Assembly (NCBI RefSeq): GCF_030009775.1
Contig: NZ_JASCTH010000002.1
Span: 275,549 to 339,548, forward strand
Reading direction: 5' to 3'
DNA: 64,000 bases
Origin: Actinoplanes sandaracinus
GTDB taxonomy: Bacteria; Actinomycetota; Actinomycetes; Mycobacteriales; Micromonosporaceae
Shown in pieces: positions 40,093 to 48,483 of this stretch; the first letter of the stretch is position 1; each line of letters starts with the position of its first letter. A model generated the notes under the pieces. It was not told where the DNA came from, did no database searches, and saw only the letters and a program-made list of their open reading frames with translations. Both the position numbers and the translations under genes were made by a program.

Positions 40093-40581
40093 ATGACCGA
40101 CGACACACCGAGTGGCAAACGGGCCGAGAATGTCACATTCCCCGATGTCGGGCTGCTACGGATCGACCATGTCGGGATCGCCGTCGCTGATCTGGACGAA
40201 GCGCTCCGCTTCTATGCGGACTCCTTCGGTTTGCACTGTGTGCACCAAGAGACGAACGAGGAGCAGGGCGTCCGGGAGGCGATGCTCGCGGTCGGCGACG
40301 GCGACGGCCCCCGCCTGCAACTGCTCGCCCCGCTCCGGCCCGACTCGGCGATCGCCAAGTTCCTCGACCGCAACGGACCGGGCCTGCAACAACTCGCCTA
40401 CACGGTGACCGACGTGGAGGCCGCCGCCGCGGCGCTGCGGGCCCGGGGCCTACGCCTTCTCTATGACGCGCCGAAGCGCGGGACCGGCGGGTCACGGATC
40501 AACTTCGTGCACCCGAAGGACGCCGGAGGTGTGCTGGTGGAGCTGGTGGAGCCCGCCTCCGGGGGTACACCGGTCGGGTGA
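40093..40581 (+). CDS. mce: Methylmalonyl-CoA epimerase
   Basis: 162 residues of the vicinal-oxygen-chelate fold: [19 protein letters not shown] with the first metal His, [34 protein letters not shown] with the conserved region, and [17 protein letters not shown] with the last Glu. It interconverts (R)- and (S)-methylmalonyl-CoA. Divergent from thiolase with a 75-bp gap. In Streptomyces the same gene sits beside scy, as recalled from the literature, and here it also precedes the coiled-coil pair. Confidence 0.92.
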   Translation: MTDDTPSGKRAENVTFPDVGLLRIDHVGIAVADLDEALRFYADSFGLHCVHQETNEEQGVREAMLAVGDGDGPRLQLLAPLRPDSAIAKFLDRNGPGLQQLAYTVTDVEAAAAALRARGLRLLYDAPKRGTGGSRINFVHPKDAGGVLVELVEPASGGTPVG

Positions 40582-40841
40582 ATCGACCTGACGCGGGCCC
40601 GGCCGCCTGGCAGGATCGGGCCCATTGAGCAGGGCTGACGACGTCCGTGACGGGCCCGGAATCCCCCGAAGCCCCGAGTGGGCAGGTGGCAGCGGGACGA
40701 CACCGGACCGGCCGGTGGGTCAGCGGCCCTCTCCGAACGGCCCGGGGGCGGACTGCGCTCCAGGTCAAAGCTGATCTACGATGCGGTTCGGATGCCGCTC
40801 GGCTCTTGCATGTCCGACCCCCTCTTCGCCAGGATGGCGCA

Positions 40842-42194
40842 ATGCCCCAGCAGCAGGATCAGAACCTGGCCTTCTTCGAGACCGCTAACTCGCAGCACGA
40901 TTTCACGGTCGTTCTGCGCGGTTACGACCGTCACCAGGTCGACGGACACATCGGCCGGCTGCTCGCCGCGCTGAACCAGTCCGAGCAGGCCCGCGGCGAG
41001 GCCGAGCAGAGGATGAACGACGCCCAGCGTCGCCTGCGCCAGGCCGAGCAGCGACTGAACGCGCTCGAGCAGAAACTGGCCGACAGCAACAAACTGCTGG
41101 AGGAGAACAACCGTCCGACGCTCTCCGGGCTGGGCACCCGGGTGGAGCAGATCCTGCGTCTCGCCGAGGAACAGGCGAACGACCACCGCAACGAGGCGAA
41201 GCGGGAGTCCGAGGGCATTCTCTCCGCGGCCCGCCTCGAAGCGCGCGAGATCACCGACAAGGCGCGGGCCGAGGCCGCCGCGATGAAGGCGACCGCCGAG
41301 CGTGAGGCCGGCCAGGTCCGCACGCACGCCGAGCGCGAGGCCGCCGAGGCCCGGGTGCAGGCCCGGCGCGAGGCAGACACGCTGCGCTCGGACGCCGACC
41401 GCGAGACCAAGCAGTTGCGGACGGTGACCGCGCACGAGGTCGCCGAGCTGAAGTCGACGGTGGAGCGTGAGGTCGCATCGCACCGTGCCACCGCCGAGAG
41501 GGAGATCACCCAGGCCCGGGCGAAGGCGTCCCGTGAGGCCGAGGAGAAGCGCGCCGAGGCGACCAAGCTGCTCACCGACGCCCGTGACAAGCGCGACAAG
41601 GACCTGCAGGCGCTGGCCCTGGAGATCGCCGAGCGCCGGGAGAAGGCCGAGGCCGAGGAGTCCCAGCGGCACGCCGCCCAGGTCGCCGCCACCCAGAAGA
41701 TGGTGGCCGAGGCCGAGGAGCGGGCCCGCGCCGCCGAGGACCGCTCCAAGGAGATCTCGCAGCGCGCCGAGACCCGCCGGGTCGAGTCCGAGCGGCACTC
41801 CTCGGAGACGGTGGAGAAGGCCCGGGCGCTGGCCGAGAAGACCGTCACCGAGGCCCGTGCCGAGGCGAACCGCCTTCTCAGCGAGGCCCGGCAGGAGGCC
41901 GAGCTGACCACCCAGGCGGCCCGCCGCGAGGTCGAGGACCTGACCCGTCAGAAGGACGCGGTCACCAGCCAGCTGGGCCAGATGCTCTCCGGCCTCTCCG
42001 GCCTGGTTCCCGGTGTCGGCGCCGGCGCTCCGGCCGCGGTCGCCGCCGCCGCGGCGGCCACGAAACCGGCCGAGGCGCCCGCCCAGCGGGCTCCCGGACA
42101 GGCCCCTACGCAGGCCGAACAGGCTGACCAGCCGCAGCAGGAGGAGCCCGCGGAGCCGGGCGACGAGCCGGTGGCGACCAAGACTAATCCCTGA
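40842..42194 (+). CDS. Hendecad coiled-coil cytoskeletal protein, first of two (Scy/FilP-like locus)
   Basis: 450 residues. A DivIVA-like N-terminal segment (FTVVLRGYDRHQVDGHIGRLL) is followed by a conserved GLGTRVEQILRLAEEQ near 90-110, then a long coiled coil. Residues 130-250 split into eleven consecutive 11-residue units such as AEREAGQVRTH and ADRETKQLRTV, the hendecad pattern reported for Scy/FilP-class proteins. The C-terminus is Ala/Pro/Gln-rich. Predicted role: polar scaffold for tip growth and wall synthesis. The neighbour is a paralog 240 bp on, separated by a terminator. Position beside mce-thiolase-meaB matches the Streptomyces locus. ATG at 40842 has aggA upstream. Confidence 0.82.
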   Translation: MPQQQDQNLAFFETANSQHDFTVVLRGYDRHQVDGHIGRLLAALNQSEQARGEAEQRMNDAQRRLRQAEQRLNALEQKLADSNKLLEENNRPTLSGLGTRVEQILRLAEEQANDHRNEAKRESEGILSAARLEAREITDKARAEAAAMKATAEREAGQVRTHAEREAAEARVQARREADTLRSDADRETKQLRTVTAHEVAELKSTVEREVASHRATAEREITQARAKASREAEEKRAEATKLLTDARDKRDKDLQALALEIAERREKAEAEESQRHAAQVAATQKMVAEAEERARAAEDRSKEISQRAETRRVESERHSSETVEKARALAEKTVTEARAEANRLLSEARQEAELTTQAARREVEDLTRQKDAVTSQLGQMLSGLSGLVPGVGAGAPAAVAAAAAATKPAEAPAQRAPGQAPTQAEQADQPQQEEPAEPGDEPVATKTNP

Positions 42195-42275
42195 CCTGAG
42201 GCATCGTCTCTCCGGTTGCGGAGCCGCCGCGAGTGCGCGACGGTTGACAGCGGCCGGGCGGTCGATGACGAAATG

Positions 42276-42306
42276 AGGCCGTACCGGAGTTTCTCCGGTA
42301 CGGCCT
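42276..42306 (+). terminator. Bidirectional-type terminator between the two coiled-coil genes
   Basis: 13-bp perfect stem aggccgtaccgga and tccggtacggcct with a five-base loop (gtttc, which may pair further). A short T-run tail is weak (gaatcgtttc). It lies 80 bp past the first coiled-coil stop, so the second gene must have its own promoter in 42307-42430. Confidence 0.8.
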
Positions 42307-42433
42307 GAATCGTTTCGGGCTTGCCAAGGTTTATCGAGCCGAGGTCTGACAAATCACAACTACCCGGATCGTCTCCATCAAGCCGGTGTGTATCGACACG
42401 CCACGGGACGATGCGTATGTGAGGATGGAAAGC

Positions 42434-43870
42434 ATGTCGCACGGCGGTGAAATTCTCGGTCTCGGCGGAGATTCGGCCACCGAACCCAGCTTCGAGACCG
42501 CCCTGCGGGGTTATGAGAGGAAGCAGGTCGAGCGGTACGTAACACGGGCGGAGAACGAGATCTCCGCTCTGCTCGCCGACCGCGAGCAGGCGTACTCGCA
42601 GATGCAGGCGATGACCGCGCAGATCAAGGGCCTGCAGGCGGAGCTCGCTCAGGCCCGCCGTGACTCCGGGATGAGCGGTGAGGTGTCGTTCCGGCATCTC
42701 GGCCCCCGGGTCGAGCAGATCCTGGCGCTCGCCGAGGAGCAGGGCGAGGCGATCAAGGCCTCCGCGACCGACGACATCGCCTCGCGTCTCGCCGAGGCGG
42801 AGCGGATCCGGGCCGAGGCCGAGGCACACGCCCACAACGCCATCCGTGACTTCGAGATCGCCCTGGCGGCGCGCCGCTCCGAGGAGGAGAAGGCCGACGC
42901 GGCCAAGCGGGCCGCCTCCGACAAGGCCCTCGCGGCCGCCCGGCAGTCCGCCGAGCAGATGCGCAAGGAGGCCGAGGCGGTCCTGGCCCGGGCCCGCAAC
43001 GAGGGCCAGCACATCATCGAGAAGGCCACACAGGACGCTCAGCGCGCCCGCGCCGAAGTGGACGGCTACGTGCAGTCCACCCGGATGCAGGCCGAGCAGG
43101 AGCTGAAGGCGCTGCGGGAGAAGGTCAGCCAGGAGATCGCGGCGAAACGGGCCGAGACCGAGCGGGAACTGGCCGATCTCAAGGCGTCCGTCGAGCACGA
43201 GCTGGCGCTGCGACGGCACTCGGTGATCGAGGAACTGGGCCAGATGCGGGCCGGCGTCGAGAAGCAGTGCGCAGATCTGCGCAGCGAGGCCGACAAGTAC
43301 GCCGAAGAGGTCCTCCGCCGCTCGGACGACCAGGCGACGGCCGTGCGCAAGGAGATCGCCGCCCAGCAGGAGAAAATCGCCCAGGCCGGCCGTGAGCTGG
43401 AAGCCGCCACCGCCAAGGTGGCGGAGGCCGAGCAGCGCCGCATCTCCTCGCAGGAGCAGGCACAGGCCGCCGAGAAGGAGGCCGAGCGGGTCCGGCAGCG
43501 GCTCGCCGAGGTGCAGCAGCAACTGGAGGCCGAGCTGAAGCGGCTCGCCGAGGCGAAGCGCTCCGGGGACGCCGCCGAGCGGCACGCCGCGGACGTGCGC
43601 CGGCAGGTGCAGAAAGAGGCGAAGCGGGTGGCCGAGCTGGCCGCCGCGGCGGTCATGGCGGCCGCCGCCGACCCGGAGGATCCGTCCCTGCCCACCGAGC
43701 CGGAACCGCCGGCGGCCGAGAGGCAGCCCGCTCCGCCGGCGGCCCAGCCCGTGCAGCCTGCTCCGCCGGTCGCCCAGCCCGTTCCGCCGGTCGCCCAGCC
43801 CGCCAAGGTCACCGCCTCGGCGAAGGTGGCGGTTCCGCAGGCGAGCCGGGTGTCCGCCGACGCGGAGTAA
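42434..43870 (+). CDS. Hendecad coiled-coil cytoskeletal protein, second of two (Scy/FilP-like locus)
   Basis: 478 residues, paralog of the gene upstream: DivIVA-like head SFETALRGYERKQVERYV and the shared HLGPRVEQILALAEEQ. Eleven-residue units run from 220 to ~296 (AEQELKALREK, VSQEIAAKRAE, TERELADLKAS). The C-terminal ~70 residues are Pro/Ala-rich (APPVAQPVPPVAQP) and probably disordered. Likely partner or alternative filament at the hyphal tip. Start at 42434 follows gaggatgg; ATG at 42425 is an alternative. AI-2E-type membrane gene lies 41 bp downstream. Confidence 0.82.
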   Translation: MSHGGEILGLGGDSATEPSFETALRGYERKQVERYVTRAENEISALLADREQAYSQMQAMTAQIKGLQAELAQARRDSGMSGEVSFRHLGPRVEQILALAEEQGEAIKASATDDIASRLAEAERIRAEAEAHAHNAIRDFEIALAARRSEEEKADAAKRAASDKALAAARQSAEQMRKEAEAVLARARNEGQHIIEKATQDAQRARAEVDGYVQSTRMQAEQELKALREKVSQEIAAKRAETERELADLKASVEHELALRRHSVIEELGQMRAGVEKQCADLRSEADKYAEEVLRRSDDQATAVRKEIAAQQEKIAQAGRELEAATAKVAEAEQRRISSQEQAQAAEKEAERVRQRLAEVQQQLEAELKRLAEAKRSGDAAERHAADVRRQVQKEAKRVAELAAAAVMAAAADPEDPSLPTEPEPPAAERQPAPPAAQPVQPAPPVAQPVPPVAQPAKVTASAKVAVPQASRVSADAE

Positions 43871-43911
43871 CCCGGGTGGCAAGGGTGGCCCGGCGGCGAT
43901 AACCTCTTTCG

Positions 43912-45075
43912 ATGTCCGCCGAGCCACCCGCTGATCCTTCGGCTGAGACTCCGGCCGCTGCGCCGGTCGTCGTGCCGGCCGTGGTTCCGGCCGCGGTTCC
44001 GGCCGCGGTTCCGGCCGCGGACGAGAATCAGTTCGGTGCTCCCGGGCCGCCGCTGAACAGGCGCAATCCGTTCCTGTTCGGATTCCTGTTCGGACTCGGC
44101 GTGATCGTGGCGTACGCACTGTTCCTCGGCGTGCGCAACGCCGCCTCGATCCTCGTCCTGATCTTCATCGCGCTGTTCCTGGCCATCGGGCTGAACCCGG
44201 CGGTGACCCGGCTGCGGCAGTTGGGCCTGCCTCGTGGCGCGGCGGTGGCGACCGTCGCGCTCAGCGTGGTGCTGCTGCTGGCCGGCGGTCTGGTGGCGCT
44301 GATCCCGCCGCTGGTCACACAGACCACCGAGCTGGTCAACAACGCGCCCGAGGTGCTGGAGAGCCTGCGCCGCAGCCGCACGGTCAACGATCTGGTGCAG
44401 CGTTACGACCTGGCGAGCCGGGTGCAGGGCGCGGTCAACGCCGGGACGGTCACGAACGCCCTGGGCGGGGTGGTCGGTGGCGCCCGGCTGCTCTTCGGGA
44501 CCATCTTCAACATCCTGACCGTGCTGGTCCTGACGATCTACTTCATGGCCGCGTTCGAGCGGATGAAGGCGGCCGGCTACCGGCTCGTACCGGCGTCCCG
44601 CCGGGAGCGGATCCAACTGCTCACCGACGAGATCCTCACCAAGGTGGGCGCCTACATGGTGGGGGCGCTGGCGATCGCCGTCCTGGCCGGGGCGAGCACC
44701 TTCGTGCTCGCGCTGATCCTGGGTCTCGCCTATCCGTTCGCGCTGGCCGTGGTGGTCGCCGTCTGCGACCTGATCCCGCAGATCGGCGCCACCATCGGGG
44801 CTGTGGTGATCAGCCTGGTCGGACTCGCCTCGTCGATCACCGACGGGGTGGTCTGCATCGTCTTCTTCGTCGTCTACCAGCAGGTCGAGAACTATCTGAT
44901 CTATCCGCGGGTGATGCGCCGCTCGGTCCGGGTCAGCGATGTCGCGGCGCTGGTGGCGGCCCTGCTCGGGGTCGGCCTCTTCGGCGTCGTCGGCGCCCTG
45001 GTCGCCATCCCCATGGTGGCCGCCATCCAGCTCATCTCCCGGGAGGTGCTGCTGCCCAGCATGCAGAAACGCTAG
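43912..45075 (+). CDS. AI-2E/PerM-family transporter
   Basis: 387 residues. A ~37-residue Ala/Val/Pro N-terminal tail with near-identical VPA units, then seven to eight membrane helices in the AI-2E family pattern, with the conserved GLNPAVTRLRQLGLPRGAAVA near 92-112, YFMAAFERMK, ALILGLAYPFALAVVVAVCDLIPQIGATIG near 280-310, and QQVENYLIYPRVM near 330. Family members export autoinducer or move sodium/protons; substrate is unknown here. Its stop overlaps the convergent hydrolase by four bases. Confidence 0.87.
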   Translation: MSAEPPADPSAETPAAAPVVVPAVVPAAVPAAVPAADENQFGAPGPPLNRRNPFLFGFLFGLGVIVAYALFLGVRNAASILVLIFIALFLAIGLNPAVTRLRQLGLPRGAAVATVALSVVLLLAGGLVALIPPLVTQTTELVNNAPEVLESLRRSRTVNDLVQRYDLASRVQGAVNAGTVTNALGGVVGGARLLFGTIFNILTVLVLTIYFMAAFERMKAAGYRLVPASRRERIQLLTDEILTKVGAYMVGALAIAVLAGASTFVLALILGLAYPFALAVVVAVCDLIPQIGATIGAVVISLVGLASSITDGVVCIVFFVVYQQVENYLIYPRVMRRSVRVSDVAALVAALLGVGLFGVVGALVAIPMVAAIQLISREVLLPSMQKR

Positions 45076-45848
45076 CTGCTCTCGAAGGACGCGACGGTGC
45101 GGTCCGCGTAGGCACTGGCGTCGCCGGTCTCCAGCGGGCCGTCCCAGGTCGTCGGCAGCGGGGTCGTCACCGACGGGGCGGCCCGGCGGACGATCTCGTT
45201 CAGGACCTTCTCGGCGTCTCCGACCCACAGGTGTTTGGCGCCGTCGATCCCGACCACCTCGGCCTGCGGGATCGCGGCGAATCGCTCCACGGCCTCGGCC
45301 GGGCGCAGGTAGTCGTCGAACTCGGGGACCAGGGCGGTGACCGGTTTGCCGTCGGCCGCCCACGCGTCGAGGTGCGACGGCTGGGAGAAGCGCAGCGGCG
45401 GGGAGAGCAGGATCGCGCCGGAGACCGCCGGATCGAGGCCGTACATCAGCGTCAGGTCGGTGCCGAAGGACCAGCCGACCAGCCAGATGTTCGGCAGATC
45501 GGCGAACTCGGCGAACTCGATGGCGGCGGCCACGTCGTAACGCTCGTCGACCGCGTGGGAGAACGCTCCGCCGCTGACGCCCCGGACGCTGGCGGTGCCG
45601 CGGGTGTTGAAGCGCAGCACCGCGATCCCGGCCAACGCGGGCAGGCGCCAGGCGGCCTTGCGGTAGACGTGGCTGTCCATCATCCCGCCGTGCGTGGGCA
45701 GCGGGTGCAGGCAGACGAGGGTGGCCACCGGCTCGCGGTCGAGCGGGCGGGCCAGCTCGCCCACGAGGGTGACACCGTCCGCGGTGTGCAGCTCGATGTC
45801 CTCCCGGTGGGCCGGGAGAATCGAGTTGGCACGGATCTGGTTGCTCAT
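45072..45848 (-). CDS. Alpha/beta hydrolase
   Basis: 258 residues. LVCLHPLPTHGGMM oxyanion strand, nucleophile elbow GWSFGTD, and a late His in VGIDGAKHLW near 215. The fold is close to the dienelactone hydrolase/dipeptidyl-peptidase-like alpha/beta group (LRFNTRGTASVRGVSGG). Substrate not predictable. Starts 54 bp upstream of the next gene, divergent region none. Confidence 0.82.
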   Translation of the reverse strand: MSNQIRANSILPAHREDIELHTADGVTLVGELARPLDREPVATLVCLHPLPTHGGMMDSHVYRKAAWRLPALAGIAVLRFNTRGTASVRGVSGGAFSHAVDERYDVAAAIEFAEFADLPNIWLVGWSFGTDLTLMYGLDPAVSGAILLSPPLRFSQPSHLDAWAADGKPVTALVPEFDDYLRPAEAVERFAAIPQAEVVGIDGAKHLWVGDAEKVLNEIVRRAAPSVTTPLPTTWDGPLETGDASAYADRTVASFESS

Positions 45849-45902
45849 GAAAGAGATGCTTTCATTCCGTCTTACGGGTGGTGGGCGGGCGGTCGGATGG
45901 CA

Positions 45903-46229
45903 TCACCCGTAGCGCGGGGCGTTGCGCGACCGCTCCACACCCGGGCCACGCCGGTCACGTCCTCGCCAGCAGCCGGTGTGCCAGTGGCGCCGATCGCTCT
46001 CGTCGCCGTAACCGTCAGCCGGCCACGCCACCACATGCGCGACACCGGGACGGATCTCCTGCACACAACCCGGGCAACGGTACGTCTTCACGGCCGCCCC
46101 GCCGAAGACGTTGCGCACCATGTACTCACCGTCCCGCCACTGCTGGACACGATCCTCGGTGATCCCGGGGCGGTTCGGGTTCGGTTCCTCCGAGGAGGGG
46201 CGGCGGGGGCGGTTGCGGCGGGGACTCAC
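45903..46229 (-). CDS. Conserved hypothetical zinc-ribbon-like protein
   Basis: 108 residues, GTG start. A basic Arg/Pro-rich head, then YRCPGCVQEIRPGVAHVVAWP and RRHWHTGCWRGRDRRG. The Cys-x2-Cys and His-x2/3-Cys pairs look like a metal site. Similar short proteins are widespread in Streptomyces and relatives, often annotated loosely as ATP/GTP-binding without support. Function unknown. It is 45 bp left of the hydrolase-side gene and 54 bp from the aldehyde dehydrogenase start, divergent. Confidence 0.72.
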   Translation of the reverse strand: MSPRRNRPRRPSSEEPNPNRPGITEDRVQQWRDGEYMVRNVFGGAAVKTYRCPGCVQEIRPGVAHVVAWPADGYGDESDRRHWHTGCWRGRDRRGPGVERSRNAPRYG

Positions 46230-46282
46230 AAGCTCAAGCGTACGTAGTGACTCGCTGGTAACAATCGCCCTAGACTCGCGTC

Positions 46283-47776
46283 ATGACGGCGACTCACGTT
46301 CCCGGCCTGCCCGTGATCGAGGCCGGCCAGCTGATCTCCACGAACCCGGCCACCGGCGAGGAGGCCGGCCGTGTGCCGGTCGCCGACGAGAAGGCCGTGA
46401 TCGCGGCCGTCGAGCGCGCCCGGGAAGCGTCCGTGTGGTGGCTGGGGCTCGGCTTCGACGGCCGGAAGACCCGGATGCTGCGCTGGCGCTCCCTGATCGT
46501 GCAGCGGATCGAGGAACTGGCCGCGCTGACCCACCGCGAGACCGGCAAGCCGATCACCGACGGCCTGATCGAGGCGACCGCCGCCGTCGAGCATCTCGAC
46601 TGGGCGGCCCGCAACGCCCGGCGGGTGCTCGGCCCGCGCCGGGTCCGGACCAGGCTGCTGGTCGCCGAGCACTCCGGCCACCTCGAGTACCAGCCGTTCG
46701 GCGTGGTCGGCGTGATCGGCCCGTGGAACTATCCGATCGTCACGCCGGTCGGCCCGATCAGCGGGGCGCTCGCGGCCGGCAACGCGGTCGTCCTCAAGCC
46801 GAGCGAGTACACCCCGGTGGTCGGCCAGTGGCTGGCCGACACGTTCGCCGAGGTGGTGCCGGAACATCCGGTGCTGCAGGTGGTGCACGGCCTGGGTGAC
46901 GTCGGCGGGGCGCTGTGCCGGGCCGGAGTGGGCAAGATCGCTTTCACCGGTTCCACCGCCACCGCCAAGAAGGTGATGGCCGCCTGCGCCGAGAACCTGG
47001 TGCCGGTGGTGCTGGAGGCGGGCGGCAAGGACGCGCTGATCGTCGACGGCGACGCCGACGTGAACGCGGCCGCCGAGGCCGCGGTCTGGGGCGCGATGAC
47101 CAACGCCGGGCAGACCTGCATCGGCATCGAGCGGGTCTACGCGGTCGAGCCGGTCTACGACCGGTTCGTGCAGGCCGTCGTGGAGAAAGCCGGCAAGCTG
47201 CGCACCGGCGAGGAGATCGGGCCGATCACCATGCCGCGGCAGCTCGACATCATCCGCGACCACATCGAGGACGCGCTGGCCAAGGGCGGCCGGGCCGTGC
47301 TCGGCGGCGCTGAGGCGGTGCAGGCGCCCTACGTGTCGCCGACCGTGCTGGTCGACGTTCCGGACGACTCCTCGGAGATCCGCGAGGAGACGTTCGGGCC
47401 GACGCTGACGATCACCAGGGTCCGCGACGCGGACGAGGCGATCCAGAAGGCCAACGACACGCCGTACGGCCTGGGCGGCTCGGTCTTCGGCAAGAAGAAC
47501 GCGATCCGCATCGCCCGCCGGCTGCGTTCCGGCATGGTCGCCGTGAACGGCACGCTCACCTTCGTCGGCATGGGAAACCTGCCGTTCGGCGGCGTCGGCG
47601 AGTCCGGTTTCGGGCGCATCCACGGCGAGGACGGGCTGCGCGAGTTCGCCCGGGCCAAGGCGATCACCGTGCGGCGCGGCCCGTCGCTGCTGCCGGCGAT
47701 GACGTTCGAGCGCACGCCCGCACAGGTCAAGCAGATCCTCAAGGCGCTACGCCTGCTCTACGGCCGCAAGCCCTAG
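46283..47776 (+). CDS. Aldehyde dehydrogenase family protein
   Basis: 497 residues. NAD(P)+-dependent oxidation of an aldehyde to an acid. GVVGVIGPWNYPIVTPVGP and KPSEYTP of the cofactor domain, IAFTGSTATAKKV, general base Glu245 in LEAGGKDALIV, catalytic Cys279 in NAGQTCIGIER, ETFGPTLTI. The C-terminus extends with a hydrophobic-basic stretch (LLPAMTFERTPAQVKQILKALR). Substrate unknown. Followed 17 bp later by an ABC exporter pair. Confidence 0.93.
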   Translation: MTATHVPGLPVIEAGQLISTNPATGEEAGRVPVADEKAVIAAVERAREASVWWLGLGFDGRKTRMLRWRSLIVQRIEELAALTHRETGKPITDGLIEATAAVEHLDWAARNARRVLGPRRVRTRLLVAEHSGHLEYQPFGVVGVIGPWNYPIVTPVGPISGALAAGNAVVLKPSEYTPVVGQWLADTFAEVVPEHPVLQVVHGLGDVGGALCRAGVGKIAFTGSTATAKKVMAACAENLVPVVLEAGGKDALIVDGDADVNAAAEAAVWGAMTNAGQTCIGIERVYAVEPVYDRFVQAVVEKAGKLRTGEEIGPITMPRQLDIIRDHIEDALAKGGRAVLGGAEAVQAPYVSPTVLVDVPDDSSEIREETFGPTLTITRVRDADEAIQKANDTPYGLGGSVFGKKNAIRIARRLRSGMVAVNGTLTFVGMGNLPFGGVGESGFGRIHGEDGLREFARAKAITVRRGPSLLPAMTFERTPAQVKQILKALRLLYGRKP

Positions 47777-47793
47777 GGTCCTACGCTGATCGG

Positions 47794-48483
47794 GTGGTCG
47801 ATCATCCTGCGGTCGAGGTCAGCGGTCTACATGTGAGTTACGGCTCGACGCCGGTGCTGGTGGATGTGGGACTGACCGTCCCTGCCGGCGCCGGCGTCTG
47901 CGTGACCGGCGAGAACGGCATCGGCAAGTCCACTCTGCTGCGCTGCGTGAGCAGCCTGCAGCGGCCGGACTCGGGCACGATCCGGGTCTTCGGCGACGAG
48001 CCCGGCGACAGCCCCGCGTTCTGGCGAGCGGTGGCCACCACGGTCGAGCCGCCGACCTGGTACCTGGGCCTGACCACCCGTGAGCACGCCGAGTTGGTGT
48101 GCCGCGCGCACGGCCAGGATCCCTCCGCCGCGGGCATCGACGAGGCCCTGGAGCGGTTCGGGCTGGCCGGGCACGCCGACGCCATCCCGCCGTCGCTGTC
48201 CTCCGGCCAGAAACAGCGCCTCACGCTCGCCCTCGTGCTGCTGCGGCCGAGCTCCCTGCTGATCCTGGACGAGCCGGAGCAGCGCCTCGACCCGGATGGC
48301 CGGGCGATGGTCGCCGCGATGCTCGCCGACTACCTGTCCACCGGCGGTTCGCTGCTGCTGGCCAGCCACGACGACAAGTTCGCGGTGGCGTCCGGCGCCG
48401 AGATCACGTCGATGGAGCAGCTGGCGGCACGCCCGGCGACGGAGCCCGCGGCGTTCCCGACGGCCGCGGACGGGGACCAGTGA
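47794..48483 (+). CDS. ABC exporter ATP-binding subunit
   Basis: 229 residues, GTG start. Walker A GENGIGKSTLL, signature LSSGQKQRLTLA, Walker B LLILDEPEQRLD and switch His in LLASHDD. It overlaps the permease gene by four bases (GTGA). The two encode a typical actinobacterial ABC-2-like exporter pair of unknown cargo. Confidence 0.9.
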   Translation: MVDHPAVEVSGLHVSYGSTPVLVDVGLTVPAGAGVCVTGENGIGKSTLLRCVSSLQRPDSGTIRVFGDEPGDSPAFWRAVATTVEPPTWYLGLTTREHAELVCRAHGQDPSAAGIDEALERFGLAGHADAIPPSLSSGQKQRLTLALVLLRPSSLLILDEPEQRLDPDGRAMVAAMLADYLSTGGSLLLASHDDKFAVASGAEITSMEQLAARPATEPAAFPTAADGDQ

